Notes: generated by a model from the letters alone, not told the origin. Counted from the stretch's first letter, positions 45,253-54,254 are shown. The stretch is DNA of 64,000 nt from an uncultured Aquimarina sp. (GCA_947498815.1 CANMLU010000006.1:264137-328136), one strand, 5' to 3'. Numbers and translations are program-made.

Positions 45253-46191
45253 ATGACGATCACACAATTAAAATACGTATTGGCAGTAGCCGAACATAAA
45301 AACTTTACCAAAGCTGCAGAAAAAACTTTCGTTACCCAGCCTACATTAAGTATGCAAATTCAAAAACTTGAAGACGAATTGGATATCCTTATTTTTGATC
45401 GTAGTAAAAAACCAATTGAACTTACTGAAGTAGGAAATAAACTAGTGCTTCAAGCGCGAAATATTGTAAATGAAAGTGAACGTATTCAAGATATTGTAGA
45501 CCAACAAAAGGGGTTTATCGGTGGCGAATTTAAACTTGGCGTAATCCCAACGGTGATGCCCACGCTTTTACCCATGTTTTTGAATAACTTCATTAAGAAA
45601 TATCCCAAGGTCAAGTTAAAAATCGAAGAATTAAATACTGATGCTATTGTAGAACGCCTTTTGGATGGCCATTTGGATGCCGCTATCGCTGCGACTCCTT
45701 TGGAAAACGAAAATATCAAAGAACGAGTATTGTATTACGAACCATTCGTAGGGTATATACCATCAACGCACCGTCTCAATCAAAAAACTAAAATCGAAGT
45801 TACGGATTTGGATATAGACGATATGCTACTTCTGGAAGATGGACACTGTTTTAGAGATGGGATTATTAACCTATGTAAAACTCAAAAAAGTTATAACGAA
45901 GATCATTTCCAACTAGAAAGTGGCAGTTTTGAAACGCTCATAAAATTATCAAATGAAGGCTTGGGTATGACTCTTCTGCCCTACCTGCATACTTTGGATA
46001 TAAAAGATAATGAGAAGCCCAACTTAAAACATTTTAACGAACCTTCTCCTGCCAGAGAAGTTAGTTTAATTTTTAATAAAAGTGAATTGAAAATGCAGAT
46101 TATAGAATCTTTACATTCTACAATTGCCGGTGTTATTAAGGGTGCGATTACATTTCAAAATGTCGAAATCATAAGCCCAATACAAAAATAA
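45253..46191 (+). CDS. oxyR: Hydrogen peroxide-sensing LysR-family regulator OxyR
   Basis: 312 residues. LysR HTH at the N-terminus (YVLAVAEHKNFTKAAEKTF, TQPTLSMQIQKLEDELDILIF), then the substrate-binding fold. The redox cysteines fall at residues 199 (DGHCFRDG) and 208 (INLCKTQ), exactly the positions used in E. coli OxyR for the peroxide-sensing disulfide. It should activate catalase and peroxidase genes; none is adjacent. The terminator stem starts inside the stop codon. Confidence 0.93.
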   Translation: MTITQLKYVLAVAEHKNFTKAAEKTFVTQPTLSMQIQKLEDELDILIFDRSKKPIELTEVGNKLVLQARNIVNESERIQDIVDQQKGFIGGEFKLGVIPTVMPTLLPMFLNNFIKKYPKVKLKIEELNTDAIVERLLDGHLDAAIAATPLENENIKERVLYYEPFVGYIPSTHRLNQKTKIEVTDLDIDDMLLLEDGHCFRDGIINLCKTQKSYNEDHFQLESGSFETLIKLSNEGLGMTLLPYLHTLDIKDNEKPNLKHFNEPSPAREVSLIFNKSELKMQIIESLHSTIAGVIKGAITFQNVEIISPIQK

Positions 46192-46214
46192 AAAGCGACT
46201 TTTCAGTCGCTTTT
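46191..46214. terminator. Bidirectional terminator after oxyR
   Basis: AAAAGCGACT, loop TTTC, AGTCGCTTTT; perfect stem between oxyR and the converging 65-residue gene. Confidence 0.85.
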
Positions 46215-46218
46215 CGTA

Positions 46219-46416
46219 TTATGCTTTTAAATAAATTAAACAAGATTGTAATTCTGGTTGTTTTACTGTTAGAGATTGAATCCAAATTTTTAATTCTTCT
46301 ATCTCATGAGGAAGTAATCTGTTTAGTGCTTTTAGAACTTCCTTTGTAAAAAGATTAACATCAAAACTTACTTTTTTAAGCACAGTTTTTGTGTAATCAA
46401 ACATTGCTCTAGCCAT
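46219..46416 (-). CDS. Small conserved-type flavobacterial protein
   Basis: 65 residues, no signal peptide. MARAMFDYTKTVLKKVSFDV and LLPHEIEELKIWIQSLT are consistent with a compact helical protein; I believe similar small proteins recur in Flavobacteriia, but no function is known. Converges with oxyR across a shared terminator. Confidence 0.65.
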   Translation of the reverse strand: MARAMFDYTKTVLKKVSFDVNLFTKEVLKALNRLLPHEIEELKIWIQSLTVKQPELQSCLIYLKA

Positions 46417-46548
46417 AAATTAATAGGGGTTTAGTTGTTAAGTAAAACTAAGTAATTGTAGGAATAGGCTTACTTTTTTAAAGTTGTTATACGCTAATAT
46501 ATGTAAATAAAACTAAAAAAAAGGTCATTTGGCGCTTATTTAACATTG

Positions 46549-47349
46549 TTAAAAACTATTATCGCCATCCAAAAGATCACCGATACCGCCTAGAATGCTA
46601 CCTTCACCTTTACTTTTTCCTCCCCCTCTTGGAGCCAGAGCCAGTACTCTATTAGCAAGTCTACTAAAAGGTAAAGATTGCACATACACCACTCCTGGAC
46701 CCGTTAAGGTGGCAAAAAATAAACCTTCACCTCCAAAAATGGTATTTTTAATACCTCCGACAAACTCTATATCATAATTAATACCCTTAGAAAACCCAAT
46801 AATACAACCTGTATCAATTTTTAATTTTTCACCCGGTTGTAGTTCTTTACGGGCCGTGGTACCCCCGGCATGCACAAACGCCATCCCATCGCCTTCCAAT
46901 TTTTGCATGATAAACCCTTCACCTCCAAATAAGCCTCTACCTAATTTTCTAGAAAACTCGATCCCAATGGAAACTCCCTTTGCTGCACACAGAAATGCAT
47001 CTTTCTGACAAATAAATTTCCCTTCATAATTAGTGAGATCTATTGGAATAATCTTTCCCGGATATGGCGAAGCAAAACTCACTTTCTTTTTACCACCCAC
47101 TTGATTATAAAATGCGGTCATAAATAAACTTTCGCCCGTAAGCAATCGTTTACCGGCGCCAAATATTTTTCCCATGATTCCTTCATCCTTTTTCGAACCA
47201 TCACCAAAAATAGTATCCATTTTGATACCATCTTCCATCATCATAAAACTTCCTGCTTCTGCAATTACTCCTTCTTGTGGGTCGAGCTCGATCTCCACAT
47301 ATTGCATTTCTTCACCAATGATTTCGTAGTCAATTTCGTGTGCTGTCAT
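46549..47349 (-). CDS. TIGR00266 / AIM24-family protein
   Basis: 266 residues from ATG 47349, where homology begins (HEIDYEIIGEEMQYVEIELDP); a longer frame upstream encodes no recognisable domain. Beta-rich with the family motifs GVIAEAGSFMMMEDGIKMDT, LFMTAFYNQ, GEGFIMQKLEGDGMAFVHAGG and FGGEGLFFATLTGPG. The glycine-rich tail is RGGGKSKGEGSILGGIGDLLDG. Cytoplasmic or membrane-associated, function unknown. Confidence 0.85.
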   Translation of the reverse strand: MTAHEIDYEIIGEEMQYVEIELDPQEGVIAEAGSFMMMEDGIKMDTIFGDGSKKDEGIMGKIFGAGKRLLTGESLFMTAFYNQVGGKKKVSFASPYPGKIIPIDLTNYEGKFICQKDAFLCAAKGVSIGIEFSRKLGRGLFGGEGFIMQKLEGDGMAFVHAGGTTARKELQPGEKLKIDTGCIIGFSKGINYDIEFVGGIKNTIFGGEGLFFATLTGPGVVYVQSLPFSRLANRVLALAPRGGGKSKGEGSILGGIGDLLDGDNSF

Positions 47350-47461
47350 TTCTTTGTTATTTGATATTTTGACCTGTCTATCAACAGGTAAGTTAATGAA
47401 TCGTTTCTTTATAAGTAAACACTTTTTGCAAAGTGTTACAATCAAATAACAAAAATAGCGT

Positions 47462-47608
47462 CTAAAAACCTAAACCTCTTGGTTTTACATCATTTGGCGT
47501 TGCTAAGTGATCTCCAATTCTAAAAGAATCGAAAAAGATTTGTCTTCTATAATAATCAGAAGCTGGTTGATTTTGGTTAAACAACCGTGGAGTATTGAAT
47601 TTATAAAT
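47462..47608 (-). pseudogene. Truncated C-terminal copy of the adjacent polysaccharide lyase
   Basis: The minus-strand frame ending at TAG (47462-47464) encodes IYKFNTPRLF, DYYRRQIFFDSFRIGD and NDVKPRGLGF, clearly aligned with IYKFNSSRLN, KYYRRQIFFDSFRMGS and DVIPIGSAVR at the end of the intact lyase. Upstream the match stops at an in-frame stop, so only about 48 residues remain. Confidence 0.75.
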
Positions 47609-47721
47609 AACCCATTTCTAATAGCTCTCAAGATAGGAAAATATCTACTGATCTCTAAAAAGTTCAAACCACTTCAACAAGTATATGAACTTGTTTTTAG
47701 GATATGATATTAGAAGTTTTT

Positions 47722-48717
47722 TTACCTTACAGCAGATCCTATAGGTATAACATCACGAGATTGATATCTACTTCCCATTCTAAATGAATCAAAAAATATT
47801 TGTCTTCTGTAATATTTAGATAAAGGCTTTCCTTCACTGTTAAGTCTTGAAGAATTGAATTTATAAATACCTATACCAAAATTCGGATCCGAAATATCAT
47901 TGTAGCCTATTTTAACTCCATCGGTTTGTTTAATAATCCTTTCCCAAGAAGATCCTACTATCTGATTCTTTCTATTAATTTCGAGATATCCATCATTCCC
48001 ATCTGGATCCCACTCTATACCTATAAGAAAATCAATCCATATATCTAAGTCTGCTTTTCCTAACTCTATTTTCCCTCCAAGTTTAATAGTCCCAGTGCTA
48101 GATATTTCATTCTCATCATAATAATAATTGAATACAAGCCTATCTTTTATATGTAAAATAGCAGCAGCGGGTATTCGATACGTTTCTCCTTTCTCTAAAT
48201 CTGGAATACCGTGCCATTGAACCAAAATTTCGGGTTCTTCATCAGGTTCCATGCCTCCTGCGCCTGATGGCATATACATACTAAAGCCGTACCATCTTTT
48301 TGTATTACGTTTGAGTTCATGACCAGTCCATAGGTGAGCTTTGCTTGTATTGTTAGGATCATCAGGGTCAAAGGCATTTCTAAACCATGTAAATTTCATA
48401 GCGTAATCCCCTTCTCTTGGCACAAAAGAATTTGCCACTTCCCCTACATAAGTGGTTGCTGCACCACCAAGATAGGTCTGCATTTGACTATTATTCCATC
48501 TAGTTCCAACGTCACAACTTCCATTACTAGATTTCTTATGATAGTAGGCTCTCCAGCAGCCAGTCTCCCAGCCATCAGTAAATATTAGACGATTAGAATT
48601 TTTATCAATCGCTAGTTCTTCAATATTTTTGACATCCTCGTAATAGTCATCTTGATCATCAGAACAGGAAATAATCATTAGAGACATCATTGTAAATAAG
48701 GTAATTTTTGATGACAT
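47722..48717 (-). CDS. Lipoprotein polysaccharide lyase-like protein (PF14099-type)
   Basis: 331 residues. Lipobox MIISCSDD, then a beta-jelly-roll: GWETGCWRAYYHKKSSNGS, YAMKFTWFRN, KRWYGFSMYMPSG, EILVQWHGIPD, WIDFLIGIEWDPDGNDGYLEI and YRRQIFFDSFRMG. This matches the heparin-lyase/glucuronan-lyase-like family by pattern (KRW..FS.Y.P, ..Q.H, W.D....I.W...G). It would act on an acidic polysaccharide at the cell surface; the substrate cannot be read from sequence. Confidence 0.75.
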   Translation of the reverse strand: MSSKITLFTMMSLMIISCSDDQDDYYEDVKNIEELAIDKNSNRLIFTDGWETGCWRAYYHKKSSNGSCDVGTRWNNSQMQTYLGGAATTYVGEVANSFVPREGDYAMKFTWFRNAFDPDDPNNTSKAHLWTGHELKRNTKRWYGFSMYMPSGAGGMEPDEEPEILVQWHGIPDLEKGETYRIPAAAILHIKDRLVFNYYYDENEISSTGTIKLGGKIELGKADLDIWIDFLIGIEWDPDGNDGYLEINRKNQIVGSSWERIIKQTDGVKIGYNDISDPNFGIGIYKFNSSRLNSEGKPLSKYYRRQIFFDSFRMGSRYQSRDVIPIGSAVR

Positions 48718-48748
48718 TTTCGTGAATTAGGGAGTTTAGTTTGTTTAG

Positions 48749-48756
48749 CAAATTTA
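48749..48756 (-). promoter_or_regulatory. -7 element of the lyase gene
   Basis: CAAATTTA on the plus strand reads TAAATTTG on the minus strand, matching TAnnTTTG, about 31 bases before the ATG. Confidence 0.45.
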
Positions 48757-49197
48757 ATTCTTATATCGGTGAAGAAAAATAGGTAGATGTACTCATTTTA
48801 CAACAACTAATTCAAAAAAGTATGAGTCATTTAATAAAATAATGGTGTGGTTTTTTTAAAGTTTTGAAAAAATTACTTGGAATTGCTTTCATGGCCCCAA
48901 ATGGGTTAGCGTTTTAATATTTGTACGGGAACAGCCTGGAATCTTATGAAAAAGTAAGAAAAGTATTGGGAATTAGCTGCCGAACTACCCTCGGACAATA
49001 CATGTTTTCCCAAAATTACTGGCTAAAACAAATATAGTAAAGTAAGAACTCTTCTTCTTAACCTGAAAACGAAAAGCGGTATTGAAAACTGGAAATTCTT
49101 CGTATTTTGACTTAAAATTTGAAAATCAAGGAGGGGGTAAGTATCAAAAAAACAATATATAGGGAGCCCATTGATCAAATAACTATGTCCCCATAAA
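48757..49197. other. Intergenic of 440 bases, no gene seen
   Basis: The stretch is less AT-rich than other intergenic regions around 48890-49010 and might hold gene debris, but I could not extend any frame or recognise a protein. Confidence 0.4.
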
Positions 49198-49653
49198 TTA
49201 ACCCTTCACTTTGATTGTCCATTCAAAATTAAAAGTGGAAACGGCTACCCCTTCTTTATTAGTACCTATAGATTTCATCCAAACCGTCTGCCCTTCTCCA
49301 GTCTCAACAGCTTTTTGAATTGCTTCTTGCACCAAATTACCATCATTACAGACAAAAGTGATTCGGCCAGTAGCCTTTTTTGTAAAAGTTGCATTATTAT
49401 TGGCTACTAACATGGATATGTTTTTTCCACTATCTCTAATATAACCCGTTACCAAAGCACCAGTAGTAAGTTCTGCCGCCATTCCTTGCACGGCCCAAAA
49501 CATTGAATTAAACGGATTTTGATTCATCCAACGATGTTTAACGGTAACAAGACAGCTCGCACTATCTATGCTTTTAACCCGAACTCCGCACAACCAAGCA
49601 GAAGGTAATTTAAACAGTAAGAATATATTAAGTTTTCTGGGATTGATATTCAT
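49198..49653 (-). CDS. DUF4442-family protein, hot-dog thioesterase-like
   Basis: 151 residues from ATG 49653. PSAWLCGVRVKSIDSASCLVTVKHRWMNQNPFNSMFWAVQGMAAELTTGAL is the DUF4442 pattern, a hot-dog fold related to PaaI/YiiD thioesterases. No fused domain. Substrate unknown, presumably an acyl-thioester. Confidence 0.82.
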   Translation of the reverse strand: MNINPRKLNIFLLFKLPSAWLCGVRVKSIDSASCLVTVKHRWMNQNPFNSMFWAVQGMAAELTTGALVTGYIRDSGKNISMLVANNNATFTKKATGRITFVCNDGNLVQEAIQKAVETGEGQTVWMKSIGTNKEGVAVSTFNFEWTIKVKG

Positions 49654-49772
49654 TGTATATACTTTTAGTTGGTACAATATAGGTAAAAAGAAATGCAGGT
49701 CAAAAGATTAAGAAATCTTAAATTTATGTTAAATTATGGTACTATGTTTTGCATAATACCTTTTTTTAACCA

Positions 49773-49780
49773 TATATTTG
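49773..49780 (+). promoter_or_regulatory. Promoter of the DUF4870 gene
   Basis: TATATTTG (-7) with TTTTG at 49747-49751 as a fitting -33 element, 21 bases apart. The TTG inside the -7 box is the apparent earlier start codon of the frame and is not used. Confidence 0.55.
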
Positions 49781-49807
49781 CATAAGAAACTATTATATAC
49801 TTTTAAA

Positions 49808-50260
49808 ATGTCATCAAACAATCACAACAATATCGCAACTTTTATACACCTCGGAGTGTTCTCTAAGTATTTCATTCCTTTTGGAAACTATATAATACCA
49901 ATACTATTATGGACCACCAATAAAGAAAAATCTGAGTTTATTGATGCGAATGGAAAAGAAGCTATTAATTTCCAATTAAGTATTTTACTATATACAGTAA
50001 TACTAGGAATATTTTCATTTCCATTTTTCATTTTCAATATTTTCGGGGATGCCTCTTTCTCTGATTTGTTCCATTTTCATGATCTCTCGCTTAACTTTTC
50101 TGAACCAGGAGGGTTTAGAACTTTAATAGGAGCTTCATTTGTAGGTATTATCGCATTAGTTGGATTTTTTCTGGAAATAATTTTTGTTATTTCCGCAGCA
50201 ATAAAAGCTAACAAAGGAGAAACTTATAGATATCCTTTGACTATTAGATTTATAAAATAA
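49808..50260 (+). CDS. DUF4870-family (Tic20-like) membrane protein
   Basis: 150 residues from ATG 49808, downstream of the promoter. LGVFSKYFIPFGNYIIPILLWTTNKEKSEFIDANGKEAINFQLSI is the DUF4870 signature, followed by two more membrane helices (YTVILGIFSFPFFIF; ASFVGIIALVGFFLEIIFVI) and NKGETYRYPLTIRFI. It precedes the PadR-PspC cluster, in which DUF4870 proteins are often found. Confidence 0.85.
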   Translation: MSSNNHNNIATFIHLGVFSKYFIPFGNYIIPILLWTTNKEKSEFIDANGKEAINFQLSILLYTVILGIFSFPFFIFNIFGDASFSDLFHFHDLSLNFSEPGGFRTLIGASFVGIIALVGFFLEIIFVISAAIKANKGETYRYPLTIRFIK

Positions 50261-50276
50261 TAATCATCAATCATCA

Positions 50277-50298
50277 ACCTGCCTGCCGGCAGGCAGGT
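50277..50298. repeat. 22-base perfect palindrome, REP-like
   Basis: CCTGCCTGCC-GGCAGGCAGG flanked by A and T; a perfect GC-rich palindrome in an AT-rich genome. A degenerate copy lies at 53369-53389 in the same context, both followed by TCAAAAAA(C/T)GAAC. Confidence 0.85.
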
Positions 50299-50335
50299 CA
50301 AAAAATGAACAGTTTAACTTTTAAAAAATAGTTTT

Positions 50336-50671
50336 ATGAAGATCGAAAACACAAAAGCGCAAATGCGCAAAGGTGTTCTGGAATATTGCATACTTTCTAT
50401 CCTTAAGGACGATGATGCTTATGTTGCCGAAATTTTGGAAACCCTTAAAGATGCAAAGATGCTTGTGGTAGAAGGTACTATATATCCTTTATTGACTAGA
50501 TTAAAAAACGCTGGTTTACTAAGCTATCGCTGGGAAGAATCTACATCAGGGCCACCGCGTAAATATTACGGACTAACAGAAACAGGAAAATTGTTTCTAA
50601 AAGAATTAAATACCACTTGGGACGAATTACGAAATGCTGTAAATCTGGTAACCAAACAAAAAAAGAAGTAA
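50336..50671 (+). CDS. PadR-family transcriptional regulator
   Basis: 111 residues. AQMRKGVLEYCILSILKDDDAYVAEILETL, VEGTIYPLLTRLKNAGLLSYRWEES and GPPRKYYGLTETGKLFL are the PadR winged-helix pattern. One base separates it from the PspC gene, so it likely controls its own operon as such pairs do. Confidence 0.9.
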   Translation: MKIENTKAQMRKGVLEYCILSILKDDDAYVAEILETLKDAKMLVVEGTIYPLLTRLKNAGLLSYRWEESTSGPPRKYYGLTETGKLFLKELNTTWDELRNAVNLVTKQKKK

Positions 50672-50672
50672 A

Positions 50673-52421
50673 ATGAACAAGACAGTTAATATAAATTTAG
50701 CAGGTATATTTTTTCATATAGATGAAGACGCTTATCTAAAATTGCAGCGCTATCTTGATGCTATAAAACGATCATTTACCGACTCGCAAGGTAGAGATGA
50801 GATCATATCTGATATCGAAGCACGTATAGCAGAACTATTTAATGAAAAAATAAAAGATGAAAAACAGGTTATCGGAACCAAAGAGGTAGAAGAGGTGATT
50901 GCCGTTATGGGACAGCCAGAAGATTATCGATTGGATGAAGAAATCTTTGAAGATGAACCAGCAACATCTAACCAAAAAGCAAGATCATCACGACAATTAT
51001 TCAGAGATTCTACCAATTCTTATGTAGGAGGGGTAAGTTCTGGGTTAGGACATTATTTGGGAATTGAACCCGTTTGGATTCGATTGGCTTGGATATTATT
51101 CACCATCTTTTCAAGTGGAGCATTTATACTTATCTACATTGCATTCTGGATTTTTGTTCCCGAAGCAAAAACCACTGCCGATTTTTTGGCTATGAAAGGT
51201 GAAGCTGTTAACATCAGTAACATCGAAAAAAAAATCAAAGAGGGTTTGGATGATGTAACAGATACAGTAAAAAATGTAGATTATCAAAAGTATAGTGATA
51301 AAGTAAAAAGTAGTTCTTCAACATTTTTCGAAGCTCTTGGAGACGTATTACTGGTATTATTAAAAATATTTGTCAAGTTTATCGGAGTTCTATTTATCAT
51401 TACTGCCGGTGTGACCGTAATTAGTTTATTCATTGGATTATTTACATTAGGAACATTTGGTTTTATGGATACTCCATGGATAGAGTATATTGAAGTAGGT
51501 AATCACCCCGATGTTCCATTATGGTTAATCTCTTTATTGTCCTTTTTTGCAGTTGGGATACCTTTTTTCTTCCTATTTATTCTTGGGCTAAAAATCCTGG
51601 TGAAGAATATAAAATCAATAGGAACACCAGCCAAACTAGGGTTACTTGGAGTCTGGATACTTTCGATTATTGGACTGGTTATTCTTGGTATTCAACAAGC
51701 TACACTTGAAGCCTATGATGCCGAAGTGATCACAGAACAAAAGATACTTCCGGTGAGTAACAAAGATACACTTACTATAAAAATGGTCGGAAACAATAGA
51801 TATGTAAAGCACCTTCGACATAGAAATGACTTTAAAATCAAAAGAGATGCTCGTGGTAATAAAATGATCATAGTTCAAGATGTAGAGTTATATCTTAAAA
51901 CTACAAAAAGAGATTCGATGGCAAGTATAACCATAGAAAAGAAAGCAGACGGAAGATCGTATGACGAAGCACTACAACGTGCAGAAGAACTTAAATACTC
52001 TTATAATGTAGATGGTAAAACGCTATACCTAGACGGTTATGCAATCACAGATTTCACTAGTAAATATAGAGATCAAGAAGTTAAAATCATACTTACATTA
52101 CCAGAAGGAATTACTGTACTTGCAGATGATAATACATCTGGATACAATAACTCTTGGAAATATGATGATTATATAACCATTGACGGTAAAGAAGGTGAAT
52201 ATGTAAAGCTTATTGACGGTAAGTTCGAATGCGAAGAATGTCCAGAAAACAATGAAAATGAGTGGAAATATGAAGATGAAGATGACAATGTGAAAATTAA
52301 CATGAATATTGATGAAGATGGATTTCGGCTAAAAATAGATGAAGAAGGTGTCGAATTAAACAACGAACCAGTAAAAGTAAAAATAGACGAGGACGGTATA
52401 GAAATTAAAACCGAAAATTAA
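50673..52421 (+). CDS. PspC-domain membrane protein
   Basis: 582 residues. An N-terminal helical part (AYLKLQRYLDAIKRSFTD), a PspC domain (about 105-165: RQLFRDSTNSYVGGVSSGLGHYLG, IEPVWIRLAWILFTI), four further membrane helices (about 225-345), and a long extracytoplasmic tail with a DUF4097/DUF2807-like beta region, ending in acidic repeats (NIDEDGFRLKIDEEGVEL, KIDEDGIEIK). PspC proteins sense envelope stress. Co-transcribed with padR. Confidence 0.88.
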   Translation: MNKTVNINLAGIFFHIDEDAYLKLQRYLDAIKRSFTDSQGRDEIISDIEARIAELFNEKIKDEKQVIGTKEVEEVIAVMGQPEDYRLDEEIFEDEPATSNQKARSSRQLFRDSTNSYVGGVSSGLGHYLGIEPVWIRLAWILFTIFSSGAFILIYIAFWIFVPEAKTTADFLAMKGEAVNISNIEKKIKEGLDDVTDTVKNVDYQKYSDKVKSSSSTFFEALGDVLLVLLKIFVKFIGVLFIITAGVTVISLFIGLFTLGTFGFMDTPWIEYIEVGNHPDVPLWLISLLSFFAVGIPFFFLFILGLKILVKNIKSIGTPAKLGLLGVWILSIIGLVILGIQQATLEAYDAEVITEQKILPVSNKDTLTIKMVGNNRYVKHLRHRNDFKIKRDARGNKMIIVQDVELYLKTTKRDSMASITIEKKADGRSYDEALQRAEELKYSYNVDGKTLYLDGYAITDFTSKYRDQEVKIILTLPEGITVLADDNTSGYNNSWKYDDYITIDGKEGEYVKLIDGKFECEECPENNENEWKYEDEDDNVKINMNIDEDGFRLKIDEEGVELNNEPVKVKIDEDGIEIKTEN

Positions 52422-52446
52422 AATCAAATTTATCAATCAAAAAACG

Positions 52447-52487
52447 CTTCGCTCCCTCTCTTCCTGAAGGAGAGGGTTTGAGCGAAG
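52447..52487. repeat. Intergenic hairpin
   Basis: CTTCGCTCCCTCTC pairs with GAGAGGG-TTT-GAGCGAAG around the loop TTCCTGAAG, within the PspC to head-GIN spacer. No T-run follows, so it is more a repeat or RNA-processing element than a terminator. Confidence 0.7.
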
Positions 52488-52523
52488 AGTATAACAATCA
52501 AATTAATCAAAAAACACGCAATT

Positions 52524-53243
52524 ATGACTACACTAGCCAAAATTTTAGTAACCTTTTGTTTATCCTTAGCCTGCTGCTCTTGCAATATTGCATTTGATGG
52601 TATAAAGGGTCAGGGAGAAGTAGTAAAAAAAGAAAGAATCATTAATGAAAACTTTGATGCAATCAAAGCCAGCAGAGGATTAGACGTTATTCTTGTAAAA
52701 GATCAGGACAATAAAGTTGTGGTAGAAGCAAACAAGAATTTGCACGATCACATAGAAGTATATGTAAAAGAAAATACATTATATGTTACTTCCGATAAAA
52801 ACATATACTATGCAGATGAAAAGAATGTATTTGTATCCTATCAAAAGTTAAATCTATTAAAAGTGAATAGCGGTGCAAGTATAACTTCCGAACAAGCTGT
52901 GGTTCAAAAAGACCTTACTCTTAGCGCTACCAGTGGAGCAGATATTAGACTAAAAATCAAAGCAGAAACCGTTACGACTTCTGTCACAAGTGGTGCTATG
53001 ATGAATCTTGAGGGAAAAGTAAATAACCACAAAGCTAATGCAACAAGTGGGGCAGATATACGTGCAGAAGATCTGCTAAGCCTGGTTTCTGAAGCAAAGG
53101 CTACAAGCGGAGCATCTATCAGAATCCACGCCAAGGACGAGTTTACTGGTAAAGCTACTAGTGGAGCTAATATTCGCTACTACGGAAAACCAGAGCGAGT
53201 ATCTGAAGCCGATAACTCTGGTGGAAATGTAAGAAGACAGTAA
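52524..53243 (+). CDS. Head-GIN-domain (DUF2807) lipoprotein
   Basis: 239 residues. Lipobox SLACCSC, DUF2807 domain with ENFDAIKASRGLDVILVKDQ, then a regular run of (A/T)TSGA(D/S)IR motifs about every 18-22 residues (SATSGADIRLK, SVTSGAMMNL, NATSGADIRAE, KATSGASIRIH, KATSGANIRYY), as in a right-handed beta-helix. An adhesive or envelope role is likely; function unknown. Part of the PadR-PspC cluster. Confidence 0.82.
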   Translation: MTTLAKILVTFCLSLACCSCNIAFDGIKGQGEVVKKERIINENFDAIKASRGLDVILVKDQDNKVVVEANKNLHDHIEVYVKENTLYVTSDKNIYYADEKNVFVSYQKLNLLKVNSGASITSEQAVVQKDLTLSATSGADIRLKIKAETVTTSVTSGAMMNLEGKVNNHKANATSGADIRAEDLLSLVSEAKATSGASIRIHAKDEFTGKATSGANIRYYGKPERVSEADNSGGNVRRQ

Positions 53244-53368
53244 AAACTTAACAACCTAGCCAATCAAAAAATAGGCTATCTGGAAAATCCAAAACTAATC
53301 AATCACTGGTTTTTTTCAGGTAGCTTTCTATTTTCTATAAATGAATCTTAAGTACATCAATAATCAAC

Positions 53369-53389
53369 CTGCTTTCCGGTAGGCAAATC
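53369..53389. repeat. Degenerate copy of the palindromic element
   Basis: CCTGCTTTCCGGTAGGCAAA is a decayed form of the palindrome at 50277, with the same flanks TAATCAA before and TCAAAAAACGAAC after. Confidence 0.6.
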
Positions 53390-53402
53390 AAAAAACGAAC
53401 TC

Positions 53403-54206
53403 ATGAAAATCAAAACTACTACTGCAAAAGTTATCTTTTGTGCATCAGCATTTTTACTCTCTATCGGTATTGTAAAAGTACATGCCCAATCAAATGCAAA
53501 TGCTTCTGATCAAAACGACCTAAAAACCACAATCTTAAAACTTGACAAACAATTTTGGGAAGCCTATAACTCCTGTGATCTTGATACTTTTAAAACTTTT
53601 TTTGTTGAAGATTTTGAATTCTATCACGATAAAGGAGGGCTTATATCGGGACTTAGTAAAATGATGAAGTTAGTAGAAAGTGGACTATGTGGTAGCGAAA
53701 ACCCAAGACTTCGCAGAGAAGTCATAAAAGGTAGTGTGCATGTGTATCCTTTACATAATTATGGAGCTATTATTAGTGGCGATCATCAGTTTTATATGAA
53801 AGAAAAAGAACAGGATGAAAAACGTATTGAAATTGCCAAGTTCACACATGTTTGGCAATATAAAAACAACCAATGGAAAATGACTCGTGTACTAAGTTAT
53901 GATCACCAACCTGCACCTCAGAATACCGATAAAAAAGAAATTTCTGTATCTGATAAGCTTTTGATGCAATACATAGGAACCTACCAAGCTCCAAAAACAG
54001 GAACAGTGATTGTTTCGAAAAAAGAAAACCTTCTGGAAATAAAAGCTGGAAAAATGCAGGCAATTGTATACCCCCAATCAGAAAATCTATTCTTTCACAA
54101 ACAAAGCCCTCTTACTTTTGAATTTATTAAAAATGAAAATGGGCAAGTAATCAAATTCATAGTTCGTGAAAATGGCGCTATAGCCGAAGAAGCCAAAAAA
54201 ATATAA
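53403..54206 (+). CDS. Secreted NTF2-like (DUF4440) protein
   Basis: 267 residues. Signal peptide ending KVHAQ; an NTF2-like domain (LKTTILKLDKQFWEAYNSCD, FKTFFVEDFEFYHDKGGL, HVWQYKNNQWKMTRVLSYDH; about 40-180) and a C-terminal beta domain (YIGTYQAPKTGTVIVSKKEN) of the lipocalin-like type common in Bacteroidota hydrolases. Function unknown. A terminator follows at 54255. Confidence 0.8.
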   Translation: MKIKTTTAKVIFCASAFLLSIGIVKVHAQSNANASDQNDLKTTILKLDKQFWEAYNSCDLDTFKTFFVEDFEFYHDKGGLISGLSKMMKLVESGLCGSENPRLRREVIKGSVHVYPLHNYGAIISGDHQFYMKEKEQDEKRIEIAKFTHVWQYKNNQWKMTRVLSYDHQPAPQNTDKKEISVSDKLLMQYIGTYQAPKTGTVIVSKKENLLEIKAGKMQAIVYPQSENLFFHKQSPLTFEFIKNENGQVIKFIVRENGAIAEEAKKI

Positions 54207-54254
54207 TATTCATAACAATACTTCTTTCTTAACCTGCTTATTAACTGTAGCCGA

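Noticed and set aside
47507-47707. 66-residue plus-strand frame next to the polysaccharide lyase
   Set aside because: It lies antisense to the lyase remnant, which explains the sequence better.
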